Below, in pieces: positions 23,039-32,155 of a stretch of DNA of 64,000 nt. The position numbers and the translations under genes were made by a program. Every line of letters starts with the position of its first letter. Positions within the stretch are counted from its first letter, which is position 1. This DNA is from Actinacidiphila oryziradicis (GTDB taxonomy: Bacteria; Actinomycetota; Actinomycetes; Streptomycetales; Streptomycetaceae), in the NCBI RefSeq assembly GCF_005047355.1, contig NZ_SUMC01000019.1, positions 62,001-126,000 on the forward strand. Direction: 5' to 3'. The notes beneath the pieces are model-generated. The model was not told the DNA's origin. It saw nothing but the letters and a program-made list of their open reading frames with translations, and did no database searches.

Positions 23039-25044
23039 TACGCGGCCCTCCGTACATCTCGCACCAGCGCCGCGACGCTGTCCGCGCGCAGCTCGTCCAA
23101 TGTCACCGCGGCGCCCTGCAGATCGCGCGCCAACGCCCCCGCCAGCCCCAGCCGCACCGGTCCCGACTCGCAGTCCACCACCACCGACGCCGTGCCCTCC
23201 GCTGCCAGCAGCCGCCCGGCGCGGGATGCGAGTGCCACCGGCTCCGGCCCGCCGGTCGCCCGGCCGTCCGTGACGACGATGAGCAGTGGGCGCCGCGCCG
23301 CGTCACGCAGCCGCTCCACGCGCAACACCTCACGAGCCTTCAGCAGCCCGGCCGCCAGGGGGGTCCGGCCCCCCGTCGGCAGCTTCTCCAGCCTTGCCGC
23401 GCCCGCCTCCACCGAGGACGTCGGCGGCAGCACGAGCTCGGCCCCGGTGCCCCGGAAAGTCACCAGCCCCACCTTGTCGCGCCGCTGATAGGCGTCCAGC
23501 AACAGAGACATCACCGCGCCCTTGACCGCGCTCATCCGCTGACGCGCGGCCATGGACCCGGACGCGTCGACGACGAAGAGGACCAGATTGCCTTCCTTCC
23601 CCTCCCTGGCGGCCTGCCGCAGATCGTCCTTCCTGACGATGAGGCCCGGGCCGCTGCGCCCACGTGCGTGCTGATGCGGGGCCGCCGCCTGCACGGTCGC
23701 CGCCAGGTGCAGTTTCGTCAGCGCGCCCCGGGGCCGCCGGGCCCCGGTCGTCCGCCCGTGTTCCGTACGGGCCCGTGAACGCCGGCCCGAGGCGCCCTCG
23801 CCCAGCCCCGGCACGCTCAGCGCCTTGGTCTTGAACGGTTCCCCGGCCGGGGCGGCCGCCTGCTCGCCGCCGGTGCCCGCGCCGGCCTCGGTCCGGTCGC
23901 CCTCGTCCGCCTCTCGCGGCGCCGGTACGTCCGGGCCGTCGTCGTCCGGACCGTCCTGCGGCGGCTGCCCGCCGCCGTCGGGGCCATCCGGATCGGGGTC
24001 CGAGTCCCCGTCCCCGCCCTCGCCCTCGCCCTCGCCGCGGTTCTGCTCCAGCGTCTCGTCCAGCTTGTCCTCGTCCAGACCGGGCGCGTCGAACGGATTC
24101 CGGCGCCTGCGGTGCGGCAACGCCAGCAGCGCCGCCTGCCGTACGTCCTCGGCGATGACCTCCGTGCGTCCCGCCCAGGCCGCCAGCGCGGTCGCGGCGC
24201 GGGCCATCACGATGTCCGCGCGCATGCCGTCCACCTCGAACGCCGCGCAGGTCGCCGCGATCTGCCGCAGCGGCCCGTCGCCGAGCCGCACCGACGGCAA
24301 CAGGGCGCGGGCGGCGGCGATCCGCTCACGCAGCGCGGTCTCCTCGGCGTCCCAGCGCGCGGCGAAGGCAGCCGGATCGTCGTCGTACGCAAGCCGTCGG
24401 CGTACGACCTCGACGCGCTCGTCCGTCTCCCGCGAGGCCGCGACCTCCACCGTCAGCCCGAACCGGTCGAGCAGCTGAGGCCGTAGCTCGCCCTCCTCCG
24501 GATTCATGGTCCCCACGAGCAGAAAGCGCGACGCGTGCCGTACGGAGACGCCTTCGCGCTCCACGTACGACGCCCCCATGGCAGCGGCGTCCAGGAGCAG
24601 GTCCACCAAGTGGTCGTGGAGCAGGTTCACCTCGTCGACGTACAGCACGCCCCGGTGGGCGTCGGCGAGGAGTCCCGGCTCGAACGCCTTCACTCCTTCG
24701 GAGAGCGCCCGCTCAATGTCCAGCGCCCCTACCAGGCGGTCCTCGGACGCGCCGACCGGCAGCTCCACCATCCGCGCCGGGCGCGCCGCCCCGGTCCCGG
24801 GCTCATGCGGCCCGTCCGGGCACCCGGGGTCCGGCGCCCCCGGGTCGCAGCTGAACCGGCACCCGGGGACGACCTCGACCTGGGGGATGAGTGTCGAAAG
24901 CGCCCGTACGGCCGTGGACTTGGCGGTGCCCTTCTCGCCGCGAACGAGGACGCCGCCGATCGAGGGCGAGAGTGCGTTGAGCAGCAGCGCCAGCCGCAGA
25001 TCGGGCATCCCGACGATCGCGGTGAAGGGATACGGGGTGCTCAC
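23038..25044 (-). CDS. Chelatase AAA+ and VWA fusion subunit (ChlI/ChlD-like, cobalt chelatase partner)
   Basis: 668 aa. Residues ~1-330 are a Mg-chelatase I-type AAA+ ATPase: Walker A VRGEKGTAKSTAVRAL, Walker B GVLYVDEVNLLHDHLVDLLL, sensor LVGTMNPEEGELRPQLLDRF. Residues ~335-430 are a strongly acidic, Pro/Gly-rich linker. Residues ~480-668 are a VWA domain with the metal-ion motif FVVDASGSMAARQRM and VVTDGRATGG. With CobN it should form the ATP-driven cobalt chelatase, standing in for CobS and CobT. GTG 25044 follows GAGGAG. A short 154-bp gap separates it from cobN, the largest inside the operon. Confidence 0.88.
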   Translation of the reverse strand: MSTPYPFTAIVGMPDLRLALLLNALSPSIGGVLVRGEKGTAKSTAVRALSTLIPQVEVVPGCRFSCDPGAPDPGCPDGPHEPGTGAARPARMVELPVGASEDRLVGALDIERALSEGVKAFEPGLLADAHRGVLYVDEVNLLHDHLVDLLLDAAAMGASYVEREGVSVRHASRFLLVGTMNPEEGELRPQLLDRFGLTVEVAASRETDERVEVVRRRLAYDDDPAAFAARWDAEETALRERIAAARALLPSVRLGDGPLRQIAATCAAFEVDGMRADIVMARAATALAAWAGRTEVIAEDVRQAALLALPHRRRRNPFDAPGLDEDKLDETLEQNRGEGEGEGGDGDSDPDPDGPDGGGQPPQDGPDDDGPDVPAPREADEGDRTEAGAGTGGEQAAAPAGEPFKTKALSVPGLGEGASGRRSRARTEHGRTTGARRPRGALTKLHLAATVQAAAPHQHARGRSGPGLIVRKDDLRQAAREGKEGNLVLFVVDASGSMAARQRMSAVKGAVMSLLLDAYQRRDKVGLVTFRGTGAELVLPPTSSVEAGAARLEKLPTGGRTPLAAGLLKAREVLRVERLRDAARRPLLIVVTDGRATGGPEPVALASRAGRLLAAEGTASVVVDCESGPVRLGLAGALARDLQGAAVTLDELRADSVAALVRDVRRAA

Positions 25045-25164
25045 ACTGGCTCCTCGGTCGTATGGATGCGGCTCGGTGCCGCTGCGCCTGCGGCGGGCTT
25101 TCCCCGCGCGCCCTCGCGGTTGCGCCGCTCGCCGCGGCGAGGCATCTGTTGGTGGCGTTCTTGT

Positions 25165-25191
25165 GTGCTCCCCGCGCATGCGGGGCTCCCG
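25165..25191. repeat. Isolated palindrome in the cobN-chelatase gap
   Basis: GTGCTCCCCGCGCATGCGGG followed by GCTCCCG: 6-bp arms CCCCGC/GCGGGG with a GCAT loop. It resembles a type I-E CRISPR repeat of Streptomyces but only one unit is present and no cas genes occur. A regulatory or attenuating hairpin between cobN and the chelatase subunit is possible. Confidence 0.4.
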
Positions 25192-25198
25192 GGGGAGA

Positions 25199-28100
25199 TC
25201 ACTCGCCTCCCTCCAGATCACCCTCGAGTTCGAGGTAGATCTCGCGGAGCCGGTCCAGGGTTTCCTGGTTCGGCTCCGCCCACAGTTGCCGGTCGGCCGC
25301 TTCCAGCAGCCGTTCCGTGATGCCACGCAGCGCCCATGGGTTGGACTTCTTCATGAAGTCCTGGTTCTCCTGGTCGAAGGCGTACTCGGAGGCCAGCTTC
25401 TCGTACATCCAGTCGTCCACGACGCCGGCTGTAGCGTCATACCCGAACAAGTAGTCCACAGTGGCCGCCATTTCGAAGGCCCCCTTGTAGCCGTGCCGCC
25501 GCATCGCCGCCATCCAGCGCGGATTGACCACCCGGGCCCGGAAGACCCGGTGCGTCTCTTCGCCCAGCGTCCGCGTTTTGACCTGGTCGGTGTTGGCACT
25601 GTCGCCGACATACGCCTCCGGGGAGACCCCCGTGAGGTGCCGGACCATGGCGACCATACCGCCGTGGTACTGGAAGTAGTCGTCGGCGTCGACGAGGTCA
25701 TGTTCCCGGGTGTCGATGTTCTTCGCGGCCACCTGGATACGCCGGAAGGCCGTCTCCATGTCGCCGCGCGCCGCGCGCCCGTCGAGCCCGCGCCCGTACG
25801 CGTAGCCGCCCCAGACGGCGTACACCTCGGCGAGGTCGGCGTCCGAGCGCCAGTTCCGCGCGTCGATGAGCGGCAGCAGACCGGCGCCGTAAGCCCCCGG
25901 CTTGGAGCCGAAGATGCGGGCCGTGGCGCGCCGCCGGTCGCCGTGCTCGGCGGTGTCCTGGTCGGCGTGGGCGCGGACGAAGTTCTGGTCGGCGGGCTCG
26001 TCGAGCTCGGCGACGGCCCTGACGGCGTCGTCGATCAGCGAGACGACATGGGGGAAGGCATCGCGGAAGAAGCCGGAGATCCGGACCGTCACGTCGATAC
26101 GGGGCCGGCCCAGCTCCTCCAGTGCGACCACCTCGAAGCCGGTGACCCGGCGGGAGGCGTCGTCCCAGACCGGGCGGCAGCCCAACAAGGCCAGGATCTC
26201 GGCGATGTCGTCGCCCTGGGTGCGCATGCAGGAGGTGCCCCAGACCGTCAGGCCGACGGACCTGGGGTAGGCGCCGGTGTCGGTGAGATGCCGGGCGAGC
26301 AGGGAGTCGGCGAGGGCGGTGCCGACATCCCAGGCCAGCCGGGAGGGGATGGCCTTGGGGTCGACGGAGTAGAAGTTGCGGCCCGTGGGGAGGACGTTGA
26401 CCAGCCCGCGCGTGGGCGAGCCGGACGGCCCGGCGGGGACATAGCCGCCACGCAGTGCGCGCAGGATGTTGTCGATCTCGTCGGTCGTCCGGGCGAGGCG
26501 GGGGACGACCTCGTCCGCGGCGAACTCCAGGACCCGCACCGCGTCGTGCACTTCTTGGCCGAATACCTCCGTGACCACCGACTTTGCCGCGCCGTGCGCC
26601 CAGTCGCGGGCCTCCATGGCCTCGGTGAGCCGCCGCGCCAGCAGCTCGATGAGGTCGATGGCGTCGGAGGCACTGCGGGACGGCCCCTCGGCCAGCGCGG
26701 TGAGCGCGGCCGGGACCTCGGCGCGGGCGCCGGGCTCGGCCAGCAGCTCTTTCTCGTCCAGCCCGAAGTGGGCGGCCAGCGCCGTCCGCAGGCCGGGCAG
26801 GGCGCTGCCGACGCCGCCCCAGACCTGGGCGGAACGGAGGATGGCCAGCACGAGGTTGACGCGGGCTTCGCCGGTGGGACCGCCGCCGAGGATATGGAGG
26901 CCGTCGCGGATCTGGACGTCCTTGATCTCGCAGAGCCAGCCGTCGACGTGCATGACGAACTGGTCGAAGGCGTCGTCGTCCGGCTGGTCGTCGACGTGCA
27001 GGTCGTGGTGGAGTTCCGCGGCCCGCACCAGGGTCCAGATCTGGCTGCGGACGGCCGGGGCTTTGCTCGGGTCGAGGTCGCTGACCAGCGCGTACTCGTC
27101 GAGCAGCTGTTCCAGCTTGGCGAGGTCGCCGTAGGAGTCGGCGCGCGCCATCGGCGGCACGAGGTGGTCGACGACCGTGGCGTGGCCGCGCCGCTTCGCC
27201 TGGGTGCCCTCGCCGGGGTCGTTGACGATGAAGGGGTACACGAGCGGCAGTTCGCCGAGCACCGCGTCCGGCGCGCAGCCGGCCGAGAGGCCCAGTCCCT
27301 TGCCCGGCAGCCACTCCATGGTGCCGTGCTTGCCCAGGTGCACGATGGCGTCGGCGCCGAAGCCGCCCTCCGATGTCGCGGTCTCAAGCCACCTGTACGC
27401 CGCCATGTAGTGGTGTGAGGGCGGCATGTCGGGGTCGTGGTAGATCGCGATGGGGTTCTCGCCGAAGCCGCGAGGCGGCTGGATCATGATGACGACACTC
27501 CCGAACTGGAGGGCGGCCAGCACAATGTCGTCGCCGTCGACATAGAGACCGCCCGGCGGCTCGCCCCAGTGCTCCAGCATGCCGGCGCGCAGCTCGGGGT
27601 CGAGGGTGGCGAACCACCGCTGGTAGTCGGCGAGCGGGACCCGCGCGGGGGCGGCGGCCAGCTGCTCCTCCGTCAGCCACTCCACATCGTGGCCGCCCGC
27701 GGCGATGAGCCGGTGGATCAGCTCGTCGCCGCCTTCGGGGTAGCCGTCGACGTCGTAGCCCGCGGCGCGCAGCGCGTGCAGCAGCCCGACTGCCGAGGCC
27801 GGGGTGTCCAGGCCGACGGCATTCCCTACCCGGGAGTGCTTGGTGGGGTAGGCGGTGAAGACCAGCGCCAGCCGCTTCTCCGCGTTCGGTTTGTGCTTCA
27901 GCGCCGCGTGCCGCACCGCGATGCCGGCGACACGCCCGGCCCGCTCCGGATCGGCCACATATACCGGCACATCGTCCGGGCCCTGCTCCTTGAAGGAGAA
28001 CGGCACAGTGATCAGCCGGCCGTCGAACTCCGGGATGGCGACCTGCATCGCCGCGTCCATCGGCGACAGCGCCGCGCTCGACGCCTCCCAGGCGGCCCGG

Positions 28101-29074
28101 GACGAGGTCAGGCACAGGCCCTGCAGTACGGGTACGTCCAGCTCGCCGAGCGCGCCGATGTCCCACGCCTCGTCGTCCCCGCCCGCCGAGGCGTCCGACG
28201 CCCGGGTCCCGCCCGCCGCGAGCACGGTGGCGACCAGCGCGTCGGCGCGGCCCAGCAGCTCGTACAGCCCGGCGTCGGAGCCGCGCCCCTCTGTCGTGCG
28301 CGCTTCGCCTTGACTCCGCTGCGGGCGGGTGCCGGTCGCTCGTTCCTCGCTCCCGACCCCCACCCTCCGCTGCATCTCGGCTACGCCGCGCCCCTCTGTC
28401 GTGCGCGCTTCGCCTTGACTCCGCTGCGGGCGGGTGCCGGTCGCTCGTTCCTCGCTCCCGACCCCCACCCTCCGCTGCATCTCGGCTACGCCGCGCAGCG
28501 AACCGCAGTAGACCGGCAGCGCGTTGGCGCCCTTCGCCTCGATGGCGGCGCACAAGGTGTCGACGAAAGCCGTGTTGCCGGACAGCTCGTGCGCCCGGTA
28601 GAAGAGCACGCCCACGGTCGGCCGGCCCTCCTTGTAGGCGTACGAACCATGCACCCCGTACTCCGGCATCGCGGCCGGCGGTTCGAAGCCCTCGCCGGTC
28701 AGCAGCACGGTGTCGGAGAGGAAGTGCGCCAGCTCGCGCAGATTCTCCGGGCCGCCCTCGACGAGGTAACGCAGCGCTTCAGCCACCACGCCCGCCGGGA
28801 CGGACGACTCGGCCATCAGCTCCGCGTCCGGCACCGTCTCGCCGCCAAGGAGCACGGTCGGAACCCCGGACGCGCGCAGCGCGGCAAGCCCGTCCTCCCA
28901 GGCGCGCTTGCCGCCGAGCAGCCGTACGACGACGAGGTCCGCGCCGTCCAGCAGCGCGGGCAGTTCGGTGGCGCCGTCTACCCGGGTCGGATTGCCGATG
29001 CGGTACGGCGTGCCGCAGGCGCGGGCCGCCAGCAGATCGGTGTCGGCGGTGGAAAGCAGCAGGACCGTGCTCAC
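25199..29074 (-). CDS. cobN: Cobaltochelatase large subunit CobN
   Basis: 1291 aa CobN/magnesium-chelatase H-type protein. Motifs: YKEGRPTVGVLFYRAHELSG near 165-185, RLALVFTAYPTKHSRVGNAV, FGSVVIMIQPPRGFGENPIA, YHDPDMPPSHHYMAAYRWLE, AIVHLGKHGTMEWLPGKGLG, and near the C-terminus RNWRSDADLAEVYAVWGGYA and MVRHLTGVSPEAYVGDSANT. It binds hydrogenobyrinic acid a,c-diamide and cobalt. GTG 29074 follows GGGGG. Residues ~195-265 are two identical 35-residue copies encoded by a 105-bp tandem repeat (28281-28490), an insertion not expected in the family and placed in a surface region before the DAGLYELLGRADALVATVLA segment. Confidence 0.94.
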   Translation of the reverse strand: MSTVLLLSTADTDLLAARACGTPYRIGNPTRVDGATELPALLDGADLVVVRLLGGKRAWEDGLAALRASGVPTVLLGGETVPDAELMAESSVPAGVVAEALRYLVEGGPENLRELAHFLSDTVLLTGEGFEPPAAMPEYGVHGSYAYKEGRPTVGVLFYRAHELSGNTAFVDTLCAAIEAKGANALPVYCGSLRGVAEMQRRVGVGSEERATGTRPQRSQGEARTTEGRGVAEMQRRVGVGSEERATGTRPQRSQGEARTTEGRGSDAGLYELLGRADALVATVLAAGGTRASDASAGGDDEAWDIGALGELDVPVLQGLCLTSSRAAWEASSAALSPMDAAMQVAIPEFDGRLITVPFSFKEQGPDDVPVYVADPERAGRVAGIAVRHAALKHKPNAEKRLALVFTAYPTKHSRVGNAVGLDTPASAVGLLHALRAAGYDVDGYPEGGDELIHRLIAAGGHDVEWLTEEQLAAAPARVPLADYQRWFATLDPELRAGMLEHWGEPPGGLYVDGDDIVLAALQFGSVVIMIQPPRGFGENPIAIYHDPDMPPSHHYMAAYRWLETATSEGGFGADAIVHLGKHGTMEWLPGKGLGLSAGCAPDAVLGELPLVYPFIVNDPGEGTQAKRRGHATVVDHLVPPMARADSYGDLAKLEQLLDEYALVSDLDPSKAPAVRSQIWTLVRAAELHHDLHVDDQPDDDAFDQFVMHVDGWLCEIKDVQIRDGLHILGGGPTGEARVNLVLAILRSAQVWGGVGSALPGLRTALAAHFGLDEKELLAEPGARAEVPAALTALAEGPSRSASDAIDLIELLARRLTEAMEARDWAHGAAKSVVTEVFGQEVHDAVRVLEFAADEVVPRLARTTDEIDNILRALRGGYVPAGPSGSPTRGLVNVLPTGRNFYSVDPKAIPSRLAWDVGTALADSLLARHLTDTGAYPRSVGLTVWGTSCMRTQGDDIAEILALLGCRPVWDDASRRVTGFEVVALEELGRPRIDVTVRISGFFRDAFPHVVSLIDDAVRAVAELDEPADQNFVRAHADQDTAEHGDRRRATARIFGSKPGAYGAGLLPLIDARNWRSDADLAEVYAVWGGYAYGRGLDGRAARGDMETAFRRIQVAAKNIDTREHDLVDADDYFQYHGGMVAMVRHLTGVSPEAYVGDSANTDQVKTRTLGEETHRVFRARVVNPRWMAAMRRHGYKGAFEMAATVDYLFGYDATAGVVDDWMYEKLASEYAFDQENQDFMKKSNPWALRGITERLLEAADRQLWAEPNQETLDRLREIYLELEGDLEGGE
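28281..28490 (-). repeat. 105-bp tandem duplication inside cobN
   Basis: Two units of 105 bp, 28281-28385 and 28386-28490, apparently identical. Each begins CCGCGCCCCTCTGTCGTGCG on the plus strand and contains CTCGTTCCTCGCTCCCGACC. 105 is divisible by three, so each adds 35 in-frame residues (GVAEMQRRVGVGSEERATGT, RPQRSQGEARTTEGR) to CobN. Confidence 0.92.
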
Positions 29075-29115
29075 GGTGCCCCCATCAGTCAATGGCTTGT
29101 CGTTCACGGCGTCGT

Positions 29116-30711
29116 TCACGGTGCCCCCGGCGGGACGAAGGGCAGTCCTGGCGGTGCCCCGCCTTCGATGAGCCGCATGAGCGCGGCGGTGTCCGCGTGC
29201 TCCTCGATCAGGTCGCCGAGGCGGTCGAGCTGTTCCTCGCGCAGTGCGCCGAACGCCGTATCGGGCGCGGGGACGAATCGGCGCCCCGCCGCCTCCGCCA
29301 CCCGGCGCAGGAAGGCCCGCCGGAAGCCGTCGCTCTCCAGCGAGCCGTGCCAGTGCGTGCCCCAGACGGACCCCGCCCGGCACCCGTCCAGGCTCTGCCC
29401 CTGGCCGTCGAAGATGAACCCCTCGCCGCCGTCGCCCACATCGGCGACGCCGTGATGGATCTCGTACCCGGTATCCACCCGCTCGCCCAGCGCCACGCCG
29501 ACCGGCCGGGCCAGGGTCTTCTCCGGCGCGAAGCGCACCCGTACCGGCAGCAGCCCCAGCCCGTCGACACGCCCGGCCCGCGACTCGACGTCATCCTGGA
29601 TGGTCTCGCCGAGCAGCTGGAATCCGCCGCATATGCCGAGCACCGGCCGCCCCTCCGCCGCCCGCCGCGCGATCGCGTCGGCCAGCCCGCGTGCCCGCAG
29701 CCACTCCAGCGCCCGTACCGTCCCACGAGTACCAGGCAGCACCACGAGGTCCGCGTCGGCCAGTTCCTCCGGCCGGTCCGTGAACCGCACCACAACGCCC
29801 GGTTCGGCCGCCAGGGCGTCCACATCCGTGAAGTTCGACATCAGCGGCACAGCGGCGACCACCACCCGGAGCAAATCCTCGCCGTACGGCGGCGCGCCGC
29901 TGCTCTCCCGTACGGTCCCGTGCCGCGACATGCGCAGCCCGTCCTCCTCATCGATGCCGAGACCGTGCCGGTACGGCAGTACGCCCATGACCTGCCGCCC
30001 GGTCAGGCCGCGCAGCATGTCGAGGCCCGGCTCCAGCAATGCCACATCGCCCCGGAACTTGTTGACGATGTAGCCGGCGACCAGCGCCTGGTCCTCGGCG
30101 CTCAGCAGCGCCGTCGTCCCGAAGAACGACGCGAACACCCCGCCCCGGTCGATGTCCCCGACCACGACGACCGGCAGCCGTGCGGCCCGCGCCAGCCCCA
30201 TGTTGACGATGTCGGTGCGCCGCAGATTGATCTCGGCAGGGCTGCCCGCACCCTCACAGATCACCGCGTCGTACTGTCCCCGCAGCTCCTCCAGGCACCC
30301 CGCCACCGTCCGCAGCAGCTCCGCCCGGTGCTCCGAGTACGGTGCTGTCCCGGGGGACGGCCCCCGGACCCCCGCCCAAAAGCCGCGTGCGCTCATCTCA
30401 CCGACCGGCTTGCCCAGCAGTACCACCTGGCTGCTGCGGTCACTGCCCGGCTTCAGCAGCACCGGATTCATCAGCGCGGTCGGCTCGATACGGGCCGCCT
30501 GCGCCTGCATCGCCTGGGCACGGCCGATTTCGGCGCCCTCGCGGGTCACGAACGAGTTCAGCGACATGTTCTGCGCCTTGAAGGGCGCCACGCGCACGCC
30601 CTTCCGGGCCAGCCAGCGGCAGATCCCCGCCGTCACCACACTCTTGCCCGCGTCGGACGTGGTCCCGGCGACCAGCAGCCCGCCGCCGGTCTTACCGCTG
30701 ACGCCGCTCAT
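29116..30711 (-). CDS. cobQ: Cobyric acid synthase
   Basis: 531 aa. The N-terminal synthetase domain has LLVAGTTSDAGKSVVTAGIC, RVAPFKAQNMSLNSFVTREG, DAVICEGAGSPAEINLR and VVVVGDIDRGGVFASFFG. The C-terminal glutaminase domain has VVLPGTRGTVRALEWL, the nucleophile Cys in PVLGICGGFQLLG and the His in GTHWHGSLE. It amidates the b, d, e and g side chains. ATG 30711 follows AGGAGGGG. Residues ~108-123 (FWAGVRGPSPGTAPYS) are unusual for the family and match GC-rich repeat DNA at 30345-30392 (CCCGGGGGACGGCCCCCGGA), a third in-frame insertion in this operon. It overlaps the extended cobD end by four bases. Confidence 0.93.
   Translation of the reverse strand: MSGVSGKTGGGLLVAGTTSDAGKSVVTAGICRWLARKGVRVAPFKAQNMSLNSFVTREGAEIGRAQAMQAQAARIEPTALMNPVLLKPGSDRSSQVVLLGKPVGEMSARGFWAGVRGPSPGTAPYSEHRAELLRTVAGCLEELRGQYDAVICEGAGSPAEINLRRTDIVNMGLARAARLPVVVVGDIDRGGVFASFFGTTALLSAEDQALVAGYIVNKFRGDVALLEPGLDMLRGLTGRQVMGVLPYRHGLGIDEEDGLRMSRHGTVRESSGAPPYGEDLLRVVVAAVPLMSNFTDVDALAAEPGVVVRFTDRPEELADADLVVLPGTRGTVRALEWLRARGLADAIARRAAEGRPVLGICGGFQLLGETIQDDVESRAGRVDGLGLLPVRVRFAPEKTLARPVGVALGERVDTGYEIHHGVADVGDGGEGFIFDGQGQSLDGCRAGSVWGTHWHGSLESDGFRRAFLRRVAEAAGRRFVPAPDTAFGALREEQLDRLGDLIEEHADTAALMRLIEGGAPPGLPFVPPGAP
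30345..30392 (-). repeat. Short palindromic repeat within cobQ
   Basis: GTCCCGGGGGACGGCCCCCG followed by GACCCCCGCCCAAAAGCC; arms CCGGGGG/CCCCCGG form a hairpin. The same style of sequence occurs in Streptomyces intergenic regions and in the cobD 5' end at 31868-31905. It is translated without a stop. Confidence 0.6.
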
Positions 30712-31907
30712 GCGCCCCTCCTGTGGTTGTGGGCAGTCGTTCCGCAGGGCCGAGCGATGCGGGATGGGGGCACCTCCTGGGGGCGCCTCCCGGCCGAAGG
30801 CTGGGGGAGGTAGCTGGGGGAAGGTGGGCACAACCCGGGGGCCCGGGGGCCGGCCCCCGGTTTCGGGAAGGGGCGGGTCAGGCAAGAACTCCCGCCCGCC
30901 CCGGCGCCCTTGGCCGCACCCACCGCCGCCCACACCAGCCGGCCGCCCACAGCCGCGGCCAGCGCCAAGAGGCCCACCCGGCGGGACAGCCGCACTGCCC
31001 GCTCGATGTCCCGCACCTCGACCGGCCGGTTCCCGGCGCCCAGGACCGGCCGGTGCTCCGCCCGCCCCGCGTAGGCGAGCGTGCCGCCGAGGCGTACGCC
31101 CAGCGCACCAGCGAACGAGGCCTCGACCGGACCGGCGTTGGGGCTCGGGTGCCGCGCGCCGTCCTGCCGCCACACCCGCCACGCCCCGCGCGGGTCGGGA
31201 CCGGCCAGCACGGCCAGGACCGCGGTCAGTCGCGCCCCCGGCCATCCGACGACGTCGTCGAGCCGGGCCGAGGCCCAGCCGAACCGGCGGTGGCGGGGCG
31301 ACTTGTGGCCGACCATCGCGTCCAGGGTGTTCACGGCACGGAACCCGGCCAGCCCGGGGACTCCGCCCAGCGCGCCCCAGACCAGGGCGCCGACGACCGC
31401 GTCCGAGGTGTTCTCGGCGACCGACTCGACGACCGCCCGCGCGATCTGCTGCCCGTCCAGCGCCTGCGGGTCCCGCCCGCACAGATGCGGCAGCCGCGCA
31501 CGGGCCTCCTCGATGTCCCCGGCCTCCAGCGCGGTGCCCACCGCCCGCGCCTCACGGCCGAGCGACGTGCCGCCCAGCACGGCCCAGGTGACGGTGGCCG
31601 TCAGACCCGCGGACGCGGCGGGGGAGTGGCGTACGGCCCGGGCGGCGAGCGCGGCGGCGGCCACGGTCCCGCCGGCGCACAGCGCGGTGTATGCCGCGCC
31701 CCGGCCCCGGTGGTCGCGCCACAGCCGGTGCTCCAGCGCGGCGGCCGCGCGCCCGAAGGCGGCGACGGGGTGGCCGCGGCGCGGGTCGGCGGCGGCGAGG
31801 TCGGCGAGGTAGCCGAGGGCGGCACCGTAGGCGAAGGCGCGCTGCGCACGCGCGGCGGAGTACTGCGTTCTCCCGGGGAGCGACCCCCGGTACCCCCACG
31901 AAAGCAT
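30708..31907 (-). CDS. cobD: Cobalamin biosynthesis membrane protein CobD/CbiB, both ends altered by repeats
   Basis: 399 aa. The core (~20-340) is CbiB-like: ALGYLADLAAADPRRGHPVA, ARAVVESVAENTSDAVVGAL, LAGFRAVNTLDAMVGHKSPR, HPSPNAGPVEASFAGALGVR, with several membrane helices. It attaches aminopropanol (or its phosphate) to adenosylcobyric acid at the membrane. The last ~60 residues (from SSCLTRPFPKPGAGPRAP) are encoded by the dispersed repeat at 30726-30880, which has replaced the normal end and runs four bases into cobQ. The first ~15 residues (MLSWGYRGSLPGRT) also come from repeat-like DNA that supplies the ATG. First gene after the riboswitch. Confidence 0.88.
   Translation of the reverse strand: MLSWGYRGSLPGRTQYSAARAQRAFAYGAALGYLADLAAADPRRGHPVAAFGRAAAALEHRLWRDHRGRGAAYTALCAGGTVAAAALAARAVRHSPAASAGLTATVTWAVLGGTSLGREARAVGTALEAGDIEEARARLPHLCGRDPQALDGQQIARAVVESVAENTSDAVVGALVWGALGGVPGLAGFRAVNTLDAMVGHKSPRHRRFGWASARLDDVVGWPGARLTAVLAVLAGPDPRGAWRVWRQDGARHPSPNAGPVEASFAGALGVRLGGTLAYAGRAEHRPVLGAGNRPVEVRDIERAVRLSRRVGLLALAAAVGGRLVWAAVGAAKGAGAGGSSCLTRPFPKPGAGPRAPGLCPPSPSYLPQPSAGRRPQEVPPSRIARPCGTTAHNHRRGA
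30726..30834 (+). repeat. Dispersed repeat, copy 2, forming the cobD 3' end
   Basis: GTTGTGGGCAGTCGTTCCGC to GGTGGGCACAAC, over 85% like copy 1 by eye, followed to about 30885 by a GGGGGCCGGCCCCC hairpin and GTTTCGGGAAGGGGCGGG. Read on the minus strand it encodes the C-terminal tail of CobD. Confidence 0.85.
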
Positions 31908-31984
31908 GGGGTCAGCCCGCCGTAATGGCGGGTGTTCGGCGGCAGCCGGGCATGGCAGGGGTCCTCACTCAGGGTCCGCGCCCT

Positions 31985-32149
31985 GGTTCGACGTGACCGG
32001 CGGTGAGAGTCTCCTGGCTCCCGGATCCGCGCATCCCCGGCCTTCCAGCCGATCGCTCGGCCGTGACCTAGGTGGGGGTGCACTCCCCGGTGACAGTGGC
32101 GGGACCGCGCCGGATTCGCACCGGACTTCCTCTCCTGCCGCCGTATGGC
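31985..32149 (-). ncRNA. Cobalamin (AdoCbl) riboswitch
   Basis: The minus strand reads GGAAGTCCGGTGCGAATCCG then GCGCGGTCCCGCCACTGT (the B12-box region), and downstream GGGAGCCAGGAGACTCTCAC with CGCCGG. These blocks in this order define the cobalamin riboswitch. It lies in the leader of cobD and should lower expression of the whole operon when the cofactor is plentiful. The end of the aptamer is about 75 bases before the cobD start; how it switches (transcription or translation) is not clear because no intrinsic terminator is obvious. Confidence 0.95.
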
Positions 32150-32155
32150 TACGGC

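Noticed and set aside
25165-25191. Sequence like a type I-E CRISPR repeat
   Set aside because: Only one unit, no spacers and no cas genes. Kept only as a palindrome.
23038-25326. 762-residue version of the chelatase subunit starting inside the cobN end
   Set aside because: The first 94 residues read cobN out of frame; GTG 25044 has a ribosome site and begins the AAA+ domain.
24506-27418. Very long plus-strand frame (970 codons) opposite cobN and the chelatase gene
   Set aside because: High GC keeps antisense frames open; the minus-strand proteins are clear family members and the plus frame resembles nothing.
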